Both the position numbers and the translations under genes were made by a program. The notes beneath the pieces were generated by a model. That model did no database searches, had not been told where the DNA came from, and was given only the letters and a program-made list of their open reading frames with translations. Shown here piece by piece: positions 17,435 to 25,227 of a stretch of 64,000 nucleotides of DNA. The first letter of the stretch is position 1; every line of letters begins with the position of its first letter. The DNA is from Hyphococcus lacteus (GTDB lineage Bacteria; Pseudomonadota; Alphaproteobacteria; Caulobacterales; Parvularculaceae): positions 2,046,001 to 2,110,000 of the forward strand of contig NZ_JBEHZE010000001.1 of assembly GCF_041058985.1 (NCBI RefSeq), written 5' to 3'.

Positions 17435-17531
17435 GTGATCAGAAAAACCGCCGCGAGGAATGGTTTAGGCGTTTTTGATCATTCCCTTTCGGCGTGGTTT
17501 CGCCCATGACCAGCCGGAAAGGAATAAAGCG

Positions 17532-18287
17532 TTGATTGAAGTTGAATTGTGGAAAGTTGGCCTGTTGTTCGTGGCGGGTGTGGCATCTGGCTGGATCAAT
17601 GTGCTGGCCGGGGGCGGTTCGATGTTGGTTGTGCCGGTCATGTTATTTATGGGCATGCCGGGCCCAGTCGCGAACGGCACCAACCGAATTGGTGTCATTG
17701 CCCAAAACGTTGCAGCGATTGGCGGTTTCTTCCGGCGCGGTTTTTCCGACTTTCGGCTAAGCGCCACGTTAGCAGCTTGTGGTGGGTTTGGCGCATTTTT
17801 TGGTGCTCAGGTCGGGGTAAAGTTAGATGGTATCTGGTTTGACCGAACGCTAGCGATCATCATGATCTGTATTCTCGTCATTATGCTGACGGGCCTCGGG
17901 CAAAAGCCTAAACAGACTGATGGAAAACCAAAAAACCTGCTGCTGGGGCATTTTTTGTTTGTCATCGCGGGGTTTTATGGCGGGTTTATCCAAATTGGTG
18001 TGGGCCTGATCCAGTTACCGATTCTTAACCGTGTGATGGGGCTCGATCTCGTACGGGCCAATATGCACAAAGTCTTTGTGGCGATGGTATTCTCGTTCGT
18101 CTCGCTTGGGGTATTCGCGTCACAAGTCAAAATTGAATGGGCGCTTGGACTTGCGCTAGCGGCTGGCTATGCGATTGGGGGGTGGCTAGGTGCCAATTCA
18201 GCCGTATCAAAAGGCGAGGCGCTGATCAAAAAAGTATTCTATCTGGCGCTCGCGGGGATGGCGATTAAGCTTCTGTTCTTCCGGTGA
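17532..18287 (+). CDS. TSUP-family (TauE/SafE) anion transporter
   Basis: A 251-residue inner-membrane protein with about seven or eight hydrophobic segments. It has the family hallmarks ASGWINVLAGGGSMLVVPVM at the N-terminus and GFYGGFIQIGVGLIQLPIL in the second half. TSUP proteins move sulfite, sulfate, sulfonates or other organic anions. Divergence from cysD makes sulfate or sulfite transport the best guess. The TTG at 17532 is chosen because AAAGGA lies 8 bases upstream and translation begins just before the first membrane helix. The frame is open back to a TTG at 17475, which has a weaker context. Confidence 0.85.
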   Translation: MIEVELWKVGLLFVAGVASGWINVLAGGGSMLVVPVMLFMGMPGPVANGTNRIGVIAQNVAAIGGFFRRGFSDFRLSATLAACGGFGAFFGAQVGVKLDGIWFDRTLAIIMICILVIMLTGLGQKPKQTDGKPKNLLLGHFLFVIAGFYGGFIQIGVGLIQLPILNRVMGLDLVRANMHKVFVAMVFSFVSLGVFASQVKIEWALGLALAAGYAIGGWLGANSAVSKGEALIKKVFYLALAGMAIKLLFFR

Positions 18288-18615
18288 AGAATATTTCTAA
18301 CGATTGACGAACAGGTTAGAAAACGCCGAAATCGGCTATTTACAAACAACCTTGGTCGGCTCGCAGCCCTCGCTGCCTATGGCCTTGTGGCGCTTGGGGC
18401 GGTTGGCGGAATCGCGATCTTTGTTGCTCGCCTTTAAATTGTGAAAACTTCTAACTACTTGAAAAATCAGTAAAAGTTTTCCAGAGGCGTTATGACGCCG
18501 TTTTCCCCAATGGACAGTCTGTCGCAGTTGCGCCATTGAAGGCTCATCGAATTCGGGCGTGGTCCGACGCGCCATCGAGTTTTTAATATGCACAATTAAC
18601 AACGAGGTTTATTCC
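18288..18615. other. Intergenic region between the TSUP gene and prpD
   Basis: 328 bases with no gene that has a canonical start. In the transporter's own frame, right after its TGA, codons stay open to the TAA at 18435-18437. They would encode a basic segment and then a membrane-helix-like run ending GAVGGIAIFVARL, but no ATG, GTG or TTG sits at its head. An inverted repeat GAAAACTT/AAGTTTTC occupies 18443-18481. A small GC hairpin with GTTTT follows at 18486-18504. The prpD promoter must lie in the remaining 110 bases, but I see no convincing -35/-10 pair. Confidence 0.6.
18486..18504 (+). terminator. Weak terminator-like hairpin after the TSUP gene
   Basis: GGCGT-TATG-ACGCC is followed by GTTTT. 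The stem is only five base pairs and the T-run is short, so termination would be inefficient. It is the only candidate between the transporter and prpD. Confidence 0.3.
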
Positions 18616-20148
18616 ATGGAAATCCATGACGTTCGCGCACACCGGTCGAAAGATGAGTTAAAGCGCGAAGACCAACTGGCGTGGAAAATCGCCAGCGTTG
18701 CTGCCGACTCAGTCGAAGTCGATGCCGAAGCAACGGACATGATCATCAACCGCATTATCGACAACGCGTCTGTTGCGATTGCATCGCTCAATCGCGGCCC
18801 GATCAAATCAGCCCGTGCAATGGCGAATGCGCATCTACGCTCTGGTGGCGCGACATTGTTTGGTATGCCAGCCGGCCACACTGTATGTGCTGAATGGGCC
18901 GCATGGGCAAACGGTACGGCTGTTCGCGAACTTGACTTCCACGATACGTTTTTGGCCGCCGATTATTCGCACCCAGGCGACAATATTCCGCCAGTTCTGG
19001 CCGTTGCTCAGCAATGCGGAAAGAACGGTAGCGATCTGGTTCGCGGTATTGCGACGGGTTATGAAATTCAGGTCAATCTCGTGAAGGCGATTTGTCTTCA
19101 CGAACATAAAATCGACCACATCGCTCATATCGGCCCGTCGGCTTCTGCGGCTGTGGGTACGCTTCTTGGTCTGCCTACGGAAGTTATCTTCCAATCGGTT
19201 CAACAAGGCTTACATACAACGGTGACCACACGTCAGTCACGCAAAGGTGAAATTTCTTCATGGAAAGCTTTCGCACCAGCTTATGCGGGTAAACTCGCGA
19301 TTGAAGCCGTTGACCGTTGCATGCGCGGCGAGGGTGCACCAAGCCCGATTTACGAAGGCGAAGACAGTGTCATCTCGTTTATCCTGAATGGCCGTACGGC
19401 GCGCGATCAGGGCAAAAGCCCTTATGATCCGACGTATCAGGTGCCATTGCCGGGTGCGGGTGAGGCCAAGCGCGCGATCCTTGAGACTTATACCAAAGAA
19501 CACTCAGCCGAGTATCAGTCACAAGCGTTGATCGATCTTGCGTTCCGCATGGGCAAAGAAATTGATGATTTCGATAAAGTGAAGTCTATCGTTCTTCATA
19601 CCTCGCACCACACTCACTATGTGATCGGTACCGGCGCAGGTGATCCGCAGAAAATGGATCCGAATGCGTCTCGTGAAACACTCGATCATTCGATCATGTA
19701 TATCTTTGCGGTCGCACTTCAGGATGGTGAATGGCACCACGTTAAATCATATGCGCCAGAACGCGCACAACGCCCAGACACGGTTCGTTTGTGGCACAAA
19801 ATTTCGACGCTCGAAGATCCGGAATGGACGCGTCGTTATCACAGCCATGATCCAAGCGAAAAAGCGTTTGGGGCAAAGGTTGTGATCACCATGGAAGATG
19901 GTCGCGTGATCGAAGACGAGTTGGGCATTGCGAACGCGCACCCATTTGGCGCACGTCCGTTTGGCCGTGATGAATATATCAAGAAGTTCCGTACCCTTAC
20001 GGATGAAATTCTTGAGAAATCAGAATCAGAACGCTTCCTTGATCTGGTTCAACAGTTACCAAACCTGACTGCCGAACAGGTGCGTGTGCTTAATCCAGTG
20101 GCACCGAACGGATATTTGGTCGAAAACCCAGCGAAAGGGATTTTTTAA
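18616..20148 (+). CDS. prpD: 2-methylcitrate dehydratase PrpD (MmgE/PrpD family)
   Basis: A 510-residue MmgE/PrpD family protein. Features include AMANAHLRSGGATLFGMPAG, ELDFHDTFLAADYSHPGDNI, ATGYEIQVNL and the C-terminal lid domain after about residue 270. PrpD dehydrates 2-methylcitrate to 2-methyl-cis-aconitate in propionate oxidation. prpB and prpC follow in the same direction, which supports this over other MmgE/PrpD substrates. The ATG at 18616 follows CGAGG with 8-base spacing. The in-frame ATG-less extension back to 18559 is unlikely to be translated. Confidence 0.92.
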   Translation: MEIHDVRAHRSKDELKREDQLAWKIASVAADSVEVDAEATDMIINRIIDNASVAIASLNRGPIKSARAMANAHLRSGGATLFGMPAGHTVCAEWAAWANGTAVRELDFHDTFLAADYSHPGDNIPPVLAVAQQCGKNGSDLVRGIATGYEIQVNLVKAICLHEHKIDHIAHIGPSASAAVGTLLGLPTEVIFQSVQQGLHTTVTTRQSRKGEISSWKAFAPAYAGKLAIEAVDRCMRGEGAPSPIYEGEDSVISFILNGRTARDQGKSPYDPTYQVPLPGAGEAKRAILETYTKEHSAEYQSQALIDLAFRMGKEIDDFDKVKSIVLHTSHHTHYVIGTGAGDPQKMDPNASRETLDHSIMYIFAVALQDGEWHHVKSYAPERAQRPDTVRLWHKISTLEDPEWTRRYHSHDPSEKAFGAKVVITMEDGRVIEDELGIANAHPFGARPFGRDEYIKKFRTLTDEILEKSESERFLDLVQQLPNLTAEQVRVLNPVAPNGYLVENPAKGIF

Positions 20149-20182
20149 TCCGTTATTCGCAATCTTTAGGAGATAGGTGACG

Positions 20183-20593
20183 ATGAAAGCGGAAGTGAAA
20201 ACAACATTGGCGCGTTGGCATGATATGATTGTGGCGCGAGATCTCAGCACCCTCAAAGAGATCATTCATCCGGATGCTGTCTTCCGCTCTCCCGTTGCGC
20301 ATAGTCCCTATCACGGTCGAGACGCCTTGGTTTTGGCGCTCTCGACCGTCATCACGGTGTTCGAAGATTTTACCTATCACCGTGAATTCGTTGAGCCGGG
20401 CGGCAAAGATGTCGTTCTGGAATTCAGCGCACATGTTGATGGTAAACAATTAAAAGGTGTCGATCTCATCAAGTTTGATGATGACGGCCAGATTATAGAA
20501 TTTGAAGTCATGATCCGTCCGGTCAGTGGCCTCATGGCGCTGGGCCAGCGCATGGGCGAGGCGATTGGCGGAAAAATTGGCGAGTACAAATAG
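20183..20593 (+). CDS. NTF2/SnoaL-like small protein
   Basis: A 136-residue protein with the cone-shaped NTF2-like pattern: an N-terminal helix RWHDMIVARDLSTLKEIIHPDAVFRSP, then strands including FEDFTYHREFV, VVLEFSAHVDGKQLKGVDLIKFD and GQIIEFEVMIRP. No catalytic function can be read from this fold. Lying 34 bases after prpD and 8 before prpB, it is almost certainly in the methylcitrate operon, perhaps as an accessory or isomerase-like factor (inference). The ATG at 20183 suits the AGGAG at 20168. A GTG at 20177 is an alternative. Confidence 0.8.
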   Translation: MKAEVKTTLARWHDMIVARDLSTLKEIIHPDAVFRSPVAHSPYHGRDALVLALSTVITVFEDFTYHREFVEPGGKDVVLEFSAHVDGKQLKGVDLIKFDDDGQIIEFEVMIRPVSGLMALGQRMGEAIGGKIGEYK

Positions 20594-20601
20594 GAGTTAG
20601 T

Positions 20602-21513
20602 ATGCTTTTTACTAAAAAATCAGCCGCAGAAAAACGAGCCGACTTTCGTAAAGGGCTTTCTTCCGGCAAGCTTTTACAGTTTCCGGGTGCGTTTAATCCA
20701 CTCTGTGCACAGATGATCGAGCGGAAAGAGTTTGATGGTGTTTACATCTCCGGCGCTGTTATGGCCGCCGATTTGTGTTTGCCGGATATTGGCATTGCGA
20801 CAATGACAGAGTTTGTTGAGCGCGGTCGGCAGATTGCACGCGTAACCGACCTTCCTTCGTTCATTGATATTGATACTGGCTTTGGTGAACCAATGGCCGC
20901 TGCGCGTACGATCATGATGATGGAAGACGCGGGTCTTTCTGGTTGTCATATCGAAGACCAAGTTATGCCAAAGCGTTGTGGTCATCTCGATGGCAAAGAA
21001 ATCGTTTCAACGGATATAATGATCCAACGGGTTCGTGCGGCGGCTGATGCTAAGCGCGATCCGAATTTCGTTCTTATCGCTCGCTCTGATGCGCGCGCTG
21101 TAGAAGGCCTTGAAGCATCGATCGACCGCATGAGAGCCTATGTTGATGCGGGCGCGGATATGATTTTTCCCGAAGCGATGAAATCAGAAAAAGAATTCGA
21201 AGCCGTCCGTGAAGCAATCAATGTTCCTATCCTCGCGAATATGACAGAATTCGGAAAATCGCGTTTGCTCAATAAAAAGGAACTTGAGGATATCGGCTTT
21301 AATGTTGTGATCTATCCCGTAACAACATTGCGCTTGGCGATGGGAGCTTGCGATCGTGGTCTTGATGCTATTCTAAAAGACGGCGACCAAAATGGCATCC
21401 TCGATCAGATGCAACACCGTCGCGATCTGTATGATTTGTTGCGCTATCACGAATACAATAAGTTCGATGAGTCGATTTATAATTTCCAAGTTAGCGATAC
21501 ACCAACCAAATAA
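20602..21513 (+). CDS. prpB: Methylisocitrate lyase (isocitrate lyase/PEP mutase family)
   Basis: A 303-residue TIM-barrel enzyme. It has the metal-binding DIDTGFGE at 89-96 and the superfamily signature KRCGH at 124-128 with catalytic Cys126, plus SRSDAR-type residues ARSDARAVEG. It cleaves 2-methylisocitrate to pyruvate and succinate. The context with prpD and prpC supports this over an isocitrate lyase or oxaloacetate decarboxylase assignment. The start has AGGAGTTAGT just upstream. Confidence 0.9.
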   Translation: MLFTKKSAAEKRADFRKGLSSGKLLQFPGAFNPLCAQMIERKEFDGVYISGAVMAADLCLPDIGIATMTEFVERGRQIARVTDLPSFIDIDTGFGEPMAAARTIMMMEDAGLSGCHIEDQVMPKRCGHLDGKEIVSTDIMIQRVRAAADAKRDPNFVLIARSDARAVEGLEASIDRMRAYVDAGADMIFPEAMKSEKEFEAVREAINVPILANMTEFGKSRLLNKKELEDIGFNVVIYPVTTLRLAMGACDRGLDAILKDGDQNGILDQMQHRRDLYDLLRYHEYNKFDESIYNFQVSDTPTK

Positions 21514-21715
21514 TATCCGTACAGGGAACATTGTGACGTTATCGGATGACATGTGTAGCGGAGGGAATTTGCGAGACGTTTCGAGCAAATTGCGCTGTAA
21601 GCATTTGTTTCCACTCGTGTTTTGATTTGATTGACATGGAAACTATGTCTGTCCATCCTATTTGTCTGCAATCACCACCTTTGGTGCTTTGCAGCTTTTG
21701 ATAGGGAGGATAATG

Positions 21716-22054
21716 ATGAAGCGGAGCTTGTTCAGTATCTTGGTAGGATTGGCCCTGGTCGTTGGGTGTGCGACGACCGGTTCAACCGATGGAAACGTTC
21801 AGTCGAGTGCCCTTACGGCGGAGGCGGCGTCGGATAGTAATGCGGCGACCGCGGATGAACAATCCGAGGTCGATGATGGCGATAAAGTAATTTGCAGACG
21901 AGAGCGTGTGACAGGGTCTCGAATTGCAATGCAAAAGGTCTGTTTGACCGGTAAGGAATGGGATGCGCGATTACGCCGAACACAAGATGGTTTGCGCGAC
22001 GTGGGGCGTGGCGGTGCAGCTGCTCCATCTCCAGAAATGGGCGGTGGAGACTAA
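21716..22054 (+). CDS. Small lipoprotein of unknown function
   Basis: A 112-residue predicted lipoprotein. Signal peptide MKRSLFSILVGLALVVGC ends with a lipobox (VVGC, lipidated Cys18). A low-complexity Ser/Ala/Asp linker follows. The C-terminal domain VICRRERVTGSRIAMQKVC, continuing LTGKEWDAR, has two cysteines and resembles short proteins I recall from other alphaproteobacteria without known function. Two ATG codons are adjacent; 21716 has the better spacing from GGGAGGA. It sits 202 bases after prpB and has a strong terminator behind it, so it may be an independent unit inserted in the prp cluster. Confidence 0.8.
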   Translation: MKRSLFSILVGLALVVGCATTGSTDGNVQSSALTAEAASDSNAATADEQSEVDDGDKVICRRERVTGSRIAMQKVCLTGKEWDARLRRTQDGLRDVGRGGAAAPSPEMGGGD

Positions 22055-22086
22055 TAACAATCGATTGAAAAATTTTTAGCGTAATT

Positions 22087-22131
22087 ATCGCGGCGCTGAC
22101 CTTGTTATGCAGCGCCGCGATTATATTTTAA
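22087..22131 (+). terminator. Rho-independent terminator after the lipoprotein gene
   Basis: ATCGCGGCGCTG (22087-22098) pairs perfectly with CAGCGCCGCGAT (22110-22121), a 12-bp stem with an 11-base loop, followed by the T-rich TATATTTTA. It separates prpB and the lipoprotein from the downstream ABM-prpC genes. Confidence 0.85.
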
Positions 22132-22198
22132 AACAAGCGTGGAAAAGAGCTTTTTAAGTTGTTGAACTGGCGGGGTGAAACGCATAAAACAGGCGCAA

Positions 22199-22528
22199 AT
22201 GGTAACACCACCAAACAGAAGTTCTGGCTACTACGCAGTCATATTTTCTAGCGAGCGCACAGAGCAAAATGAACAAAGCTATAGTGATATGGCCAACCAT
22301 ATGGAAACGTTGGCCGCGACCATGCCAGGTTTTCTGGGCGTAGAGTCTGCACGGAATGATGATGGATTTGGCATTACGGTTTCTTACTGGGAGACCGAAG
22401 CCGCCATCGCAAACTGGAAGAAGAATGTCGATCATATAGAGGCTCAACGTCTCGGGCGATCAGATTGGTACAAAGACTATTCGGTTCGTGTCACCAAGGT
22501 TGAACGAACTTACGGAATGAAGAAGTAA
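22199..22528 (+). CDS. Antibiotic biosynthesis monooxygenase (ABM) family protein
   Basis: A 109-residue ferredoxin-like alpha+beta protein. It shows YYAVIFSSERT, a helix with DMANHMETLAATMPGFLGVE, then GFGITVSYWETEAAIANWKK and the closing VRVTKVERTY strand. ABM proteins are dimers that include heme-degrading and quinone-modifying enzymes, and most are uncharacterised. It precedes prpC by 15 bases. The ATG at 22199 has AGGC 7 bases upstream. A GTG at 22175 would add eight residues. Confidence 0.8.
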   Translation: MVTPPNRSSGYYAVIFSSERTEQNEQSYSDMANHMETLAATMPGFLGVESARNDDGFGITVSYWETEAAIANWKKNVDHIEAQRLGRSDWYKDYSVRVTKVERTYGMKK

Positions 22529-22543
22529 AATAGGCAGGTAAAA

Positions 22544-23680
22544 ATGACAAATACTGACGTAAAATATGGTCTCGCAGGCGTAATGGCCGATGACACCGCA
22601 GTGTCTAAAGTGATGCCAGAGACAAATTCGCTGACCTATCGCGGTTACGCGGTGCAGGATCTTGCGACGCAGTGCCGATTTGAAGAAACTGCTTATTTGA
22701 TCTGGAATAAAGAATTACCGACCCAAAAACAACTAGATGATTTTATCGCACTGGAAAAAAGCCAGCGTGGCATTTCTAAAGAGTTGATCGATGTCATGCG
22801 CAAGTTCCCTAAGGGCGCGCATCCGATGGCAACGTTGCGCACAGCCGTTAGTTTTCTGGGTCTGGAAGACAAAGAAATACATGATCATGCTACGGATAAA
22901 CTATACGAACGTGCGATCAGCCTTTATGCTAAAATTCCGGAAATCGTAGCTGTCGATTTCCGTTTGCGGAACGGCAAAGACCCTATCGCGCCGAATAATG
23001 ATCTCGGGTTTTCGGAGAACTTCTTCCATATGTGTTTTGGCGAAGTGCCCGCCGCTGAAACAGTTAAGTGTTTTGATACATCGATGACGCTTTATGCGGA
23101 ACATTCGTTCAATGCATCAACCTTTACGGGGCGGGTTATTGCTTCGTCATTGTCCGGAATTTACTCATCAATCACTGGTGCTATTGGCTCGCTCAAGGGG
23201 CCGCTCCACGGCGGCGCAAACGAAGCTGTTATGTATATGCTCAAAGAAGTGGGTACGGCAGAAAACGCAAAAGCGTGGATGCTGGATGCACTTGCCACGA
23301 AGAAGAAAATTATGGGCTTTGGCCACCGGGTCTATCGCTCTGGCGATAGCCGCGTACCGACAATGACGGCTGCATATAAAGATATGGTCGAGATCATCGG
23401 AACCGACGAAGCCAAAATGTATTGGGAAATGAGTAAAGCACTCGACGAGACCATGGTGTCAGAAAAGGGGATTTATCCAAACCTCGATTTCCCGGCTGGG
23501 CCTGCTTATTATCTGATGGGCTTTGAGATTCCGATGTTTACTCCCATTTTTGTGATGAGCCGTATCACTGGATGGACGGCGCATATTATGGAACAACTTG
23601 GCGATAATAAGTTGATCCGGCCACTCTCAAATTATACTGGTCCGGATCAGCGAGAGGTTACACCGATCGACAAGAGATAG
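22544..23680 (+). CDS. prpC: 2-methylcitrate synthase / citrate synthase
   Basis: A 378-residue short-type citrate synthase. The active-site segments are GPLHGGANEAV (first His), GFGHRVYRSGDSR (second His) and an Asp in the LDFPAGPAYYLMG region. It condenses propionyl-CoA, and possibly acetyl-CoA, with oxaloacetate. The short dimeric form and the prpD/prpB neighbourhood argue for methylcitrate synthase. A housekeeping citrate synthase of this type cannot be ruled out from sequence. folE starts 8 bases downstream. Confidence 0.88.
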   Translation: MTNTDVKYGLAGVMADDTAVSKVMPETNSLTYRGYAVQDLATQCRFEETAYLIWNKELPTQKQLDDFIALEKSQRGISKELIDVMRKFPKGAHPMATLRTAVSFLGLEDKEIHDHATDKLYERAISLYAKIPEIVAVDFRLRNGKDPIAPNNDLGFSENFFHMCFGEVPAAETVKCFDTSMTLYAEHSFNASTFTGRVIASSLSGIYSSITGAIGSLKGPLHGGANEAVMYMLKEVGTAENAKAWMLDALATKKKIMGFGHRVYRSGDSRVPTMTAAYKDMVEIIGTDEAKMYWEMSKALDETMVSEKGIYPNLDFPAGPAYYLMGFEIPMFTPIFVMSRITGWTAHIMEQLGDNKLIRPLSNYTGPDQREVTPIDKR

Positions 23681-23688
23681 GATCTACA

Positions 23689-24279
23689 ATGGCGGCAACG
23701 CATAGAGAGCGAACCGAAGAAGAGCGCGAACGGGCGAAAGAGGCCGTTCGCGAGCTTATTCGTTGGGTGGGCGACGATCCAGAGCGTGAAGGGCTTCTCG
23801 ATACGCCTCGCCGTGTGGTTGACGCATATCTGGAGTATTTTCAAGGGTATGAACAATGCCCTGAAGAATATTTGACTCGCACCTTTGAACAGGTCGGGGG
23901 CTATGACGAGATTGTTCTTTTGCGGGACATTCCGTTTCATTCCCATTGCGAACACCACATGGCACCGATTATTGGTAAGGCGCATGTGGGATATCTTCCG
24001 ACTGATCGCGTTGTCGGAATTTCTAAATTGGCACGTGTTGTTCAGGCCTATGCAAAGCGTCTACAGGTGCAAGAGCGCCTGACCGCTGAGATCGCTGATT
24101 GCATCCAAAAAGTATTGGAACCGCAAGGGGTGGCCGTTGTTGTTGAGGCGACACATGCCTGTATGACCTGCCGCGGTGTTGAAACGCCGGGTGTTACAAT
24201 GACGACAAGCCGAATGATGGGTGTTTTCCGCGAAGACGATAAAGCGCGATCAGAGGTCATCAAGTTGATCGGCTTTTAG
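23689..24279 (+). CDS. folE: GTP cyclohydrolase I
   Basis: A 196-residue type I enzyme. It has zinc ligands Cys87 and His90 in HSHCEHHMAPI and Cys158 in ACMTCRG. It converts GTP to 7,8-dihydroneopterin triphosphate, the first step of folate synthesis and a source for queuosine precursors. The N-terminal helices and VGYLPTDRVVGISKLAR are canonical. Its tight spacing to prpC suggests cotranscription without an obvious metabolic link. Confidence 0.95.
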   Translation: MAATHRERTEEERERAKEAVRELIRWVGDDPEREGLLDTPRRVVDAYLEYFQGYEQCPEEYLTRTFEQVGGYDEIVLLRDIPFHSHCEHHMAPIIGKAHVGYLPTDRVVGISKLARVVQAYAKRLQVQERLTAEIADCIQKVLEPQGVAVVVEATHACMTCRGVETPGVTMTTSRMMGVFREDDKARSEVIKLIGF

Positions 24280-24305
24280 TAAATTAAAGGCAATAGGATT
24301 TTCTC

Positions 24306-25082
24306 ATGGCATATGAATGCATTCTAACTGAGAGCGATGGCGGCGTAGGTATTATTACATTGAACCGCCCGGACGCACTGAACGCGTTTAACCAAAAATT
24401 GATGAACGAAGTCACGGACGCCGTTCATAAGTTCGAAGCGGATGATTCCATTGGTTGCATGGTGATCACAGGTTCTGAAAAGGCCTTTGCCGCTGGTGCT
24501 GACATCAAAGAGATGGCTTCGAAAAACTATATCGACGTACTAAAAGAAGATTTCATCACCGCGAACTGGGAAGAGGTTTCGAAAACCCGGAAACCGGTAA
24601 TAGCCGCAGTTGCTGGTTACGCCCTTGGTGGCGGATGCGAACTGGCGCTGATGTGTGATTTCATTTTGGCGGGCGATAATGCGAAATTCGGCCAGCCGGA
24701 AATTTCTATTGGTGCGTTACCGGGGGCGGGCGGTACCCAGCGTCTTGCCCGCTTTATCGGTAAATCAAAAGCCATGGAAATGTGCCTTACCGGGCGCATG
24801 ATGGATGCCGAAGAGGCCGAGCGTTGTGGTTTGGTCAGCCGGATTGTCCCCGTGGGTGAATTGCGCGCTGAGGCCATCGAGGTTGCAAAGAAAATCGCTA
24901 ACTTCTCACGCCCGATTACGACGCTCACCAAAGAGTCGGTGAACCGTGCATTTGAAACTACGCTATCTGAGGGCGTCCGTTTTGAGCGCCGGGTGTTCCA
25001 TTCTGTATTTGCTTTCGAAGATCAGAAAGAAGGCATGGCCGCCTTTACGGAAAAACGTAAACCGGTCTTTAAACACCGCTAA
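24306..25082 (+). CDS. Enoyl-CoA hydratase
   Basis: A 258-residue crotonase-family enzyme. The oxyanion-hole segments are FAAGADIKEM and ALGGGCE, and the two catalytic glutamates are Glu112 (GGGCE) and Glu132 (FGQPE). Having both acids, together with GALPGAGGTQRL, matches short-chain enoyl-CoA hydratase (FadB/EchA/PaaF type) rather than isomerase-only members. It hydrates trans-2-enoyl-CoA in fatty-acid or amino-acid catabolism. A role with the propionate genes is plausible but not shown. Confidence 0.92.
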   Translation: MAYECILTESDGGVGIITLNRPDALNAFNQKLMNEVTDAVHKFEADDSIGCMVITGSEKAFAAGADIKEMASKNYIDVLKEDFITANWEEVSKTRKPVIAAVAGYALGGGCELALMCDFILAGDNAKFGQPEISIGALPGAGGTQRLARFIGKSKAMEMCLTGRMMDAEEAERCGLVSRIVPVGELRAEAIEVAKKIANFSRPITTLTKESVNRAFETTLSEGVRFERRVFHSVFAFEDQKEGMAAFTEKRKPVFKHR

Positions 25083-25141
25083 TCCCTCATGGTGCGTTGT
25101 TTCTTGCAAGGCACCGTGACACTCCATATAAGCTAGCTTCC

Positions 25142-25183
25142 CCTTTGGTGGCTGTGAACCTGTTGGTTTGCTGCCACCGAAAG
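25142..25183. other. Hairpin upstream of the antiporter gene
   Basis: CTTTGGTGGC pairs with GCCACCGAAAG through a ten-base-pair stem with one bulge and a long loop. It lies in the 145-base gap between the enoyl-CoA hydratase and antiporter genes. No T-run follows, so it is not a standard terminator. It may be a leader structure or a transcript 3' end. Confidence 0.35.
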
Positions 25184-25227
25184 GCCGTTAAATTTAGCGG
25201 GGATCATATTTGAGGAGCCGAGCGCCG

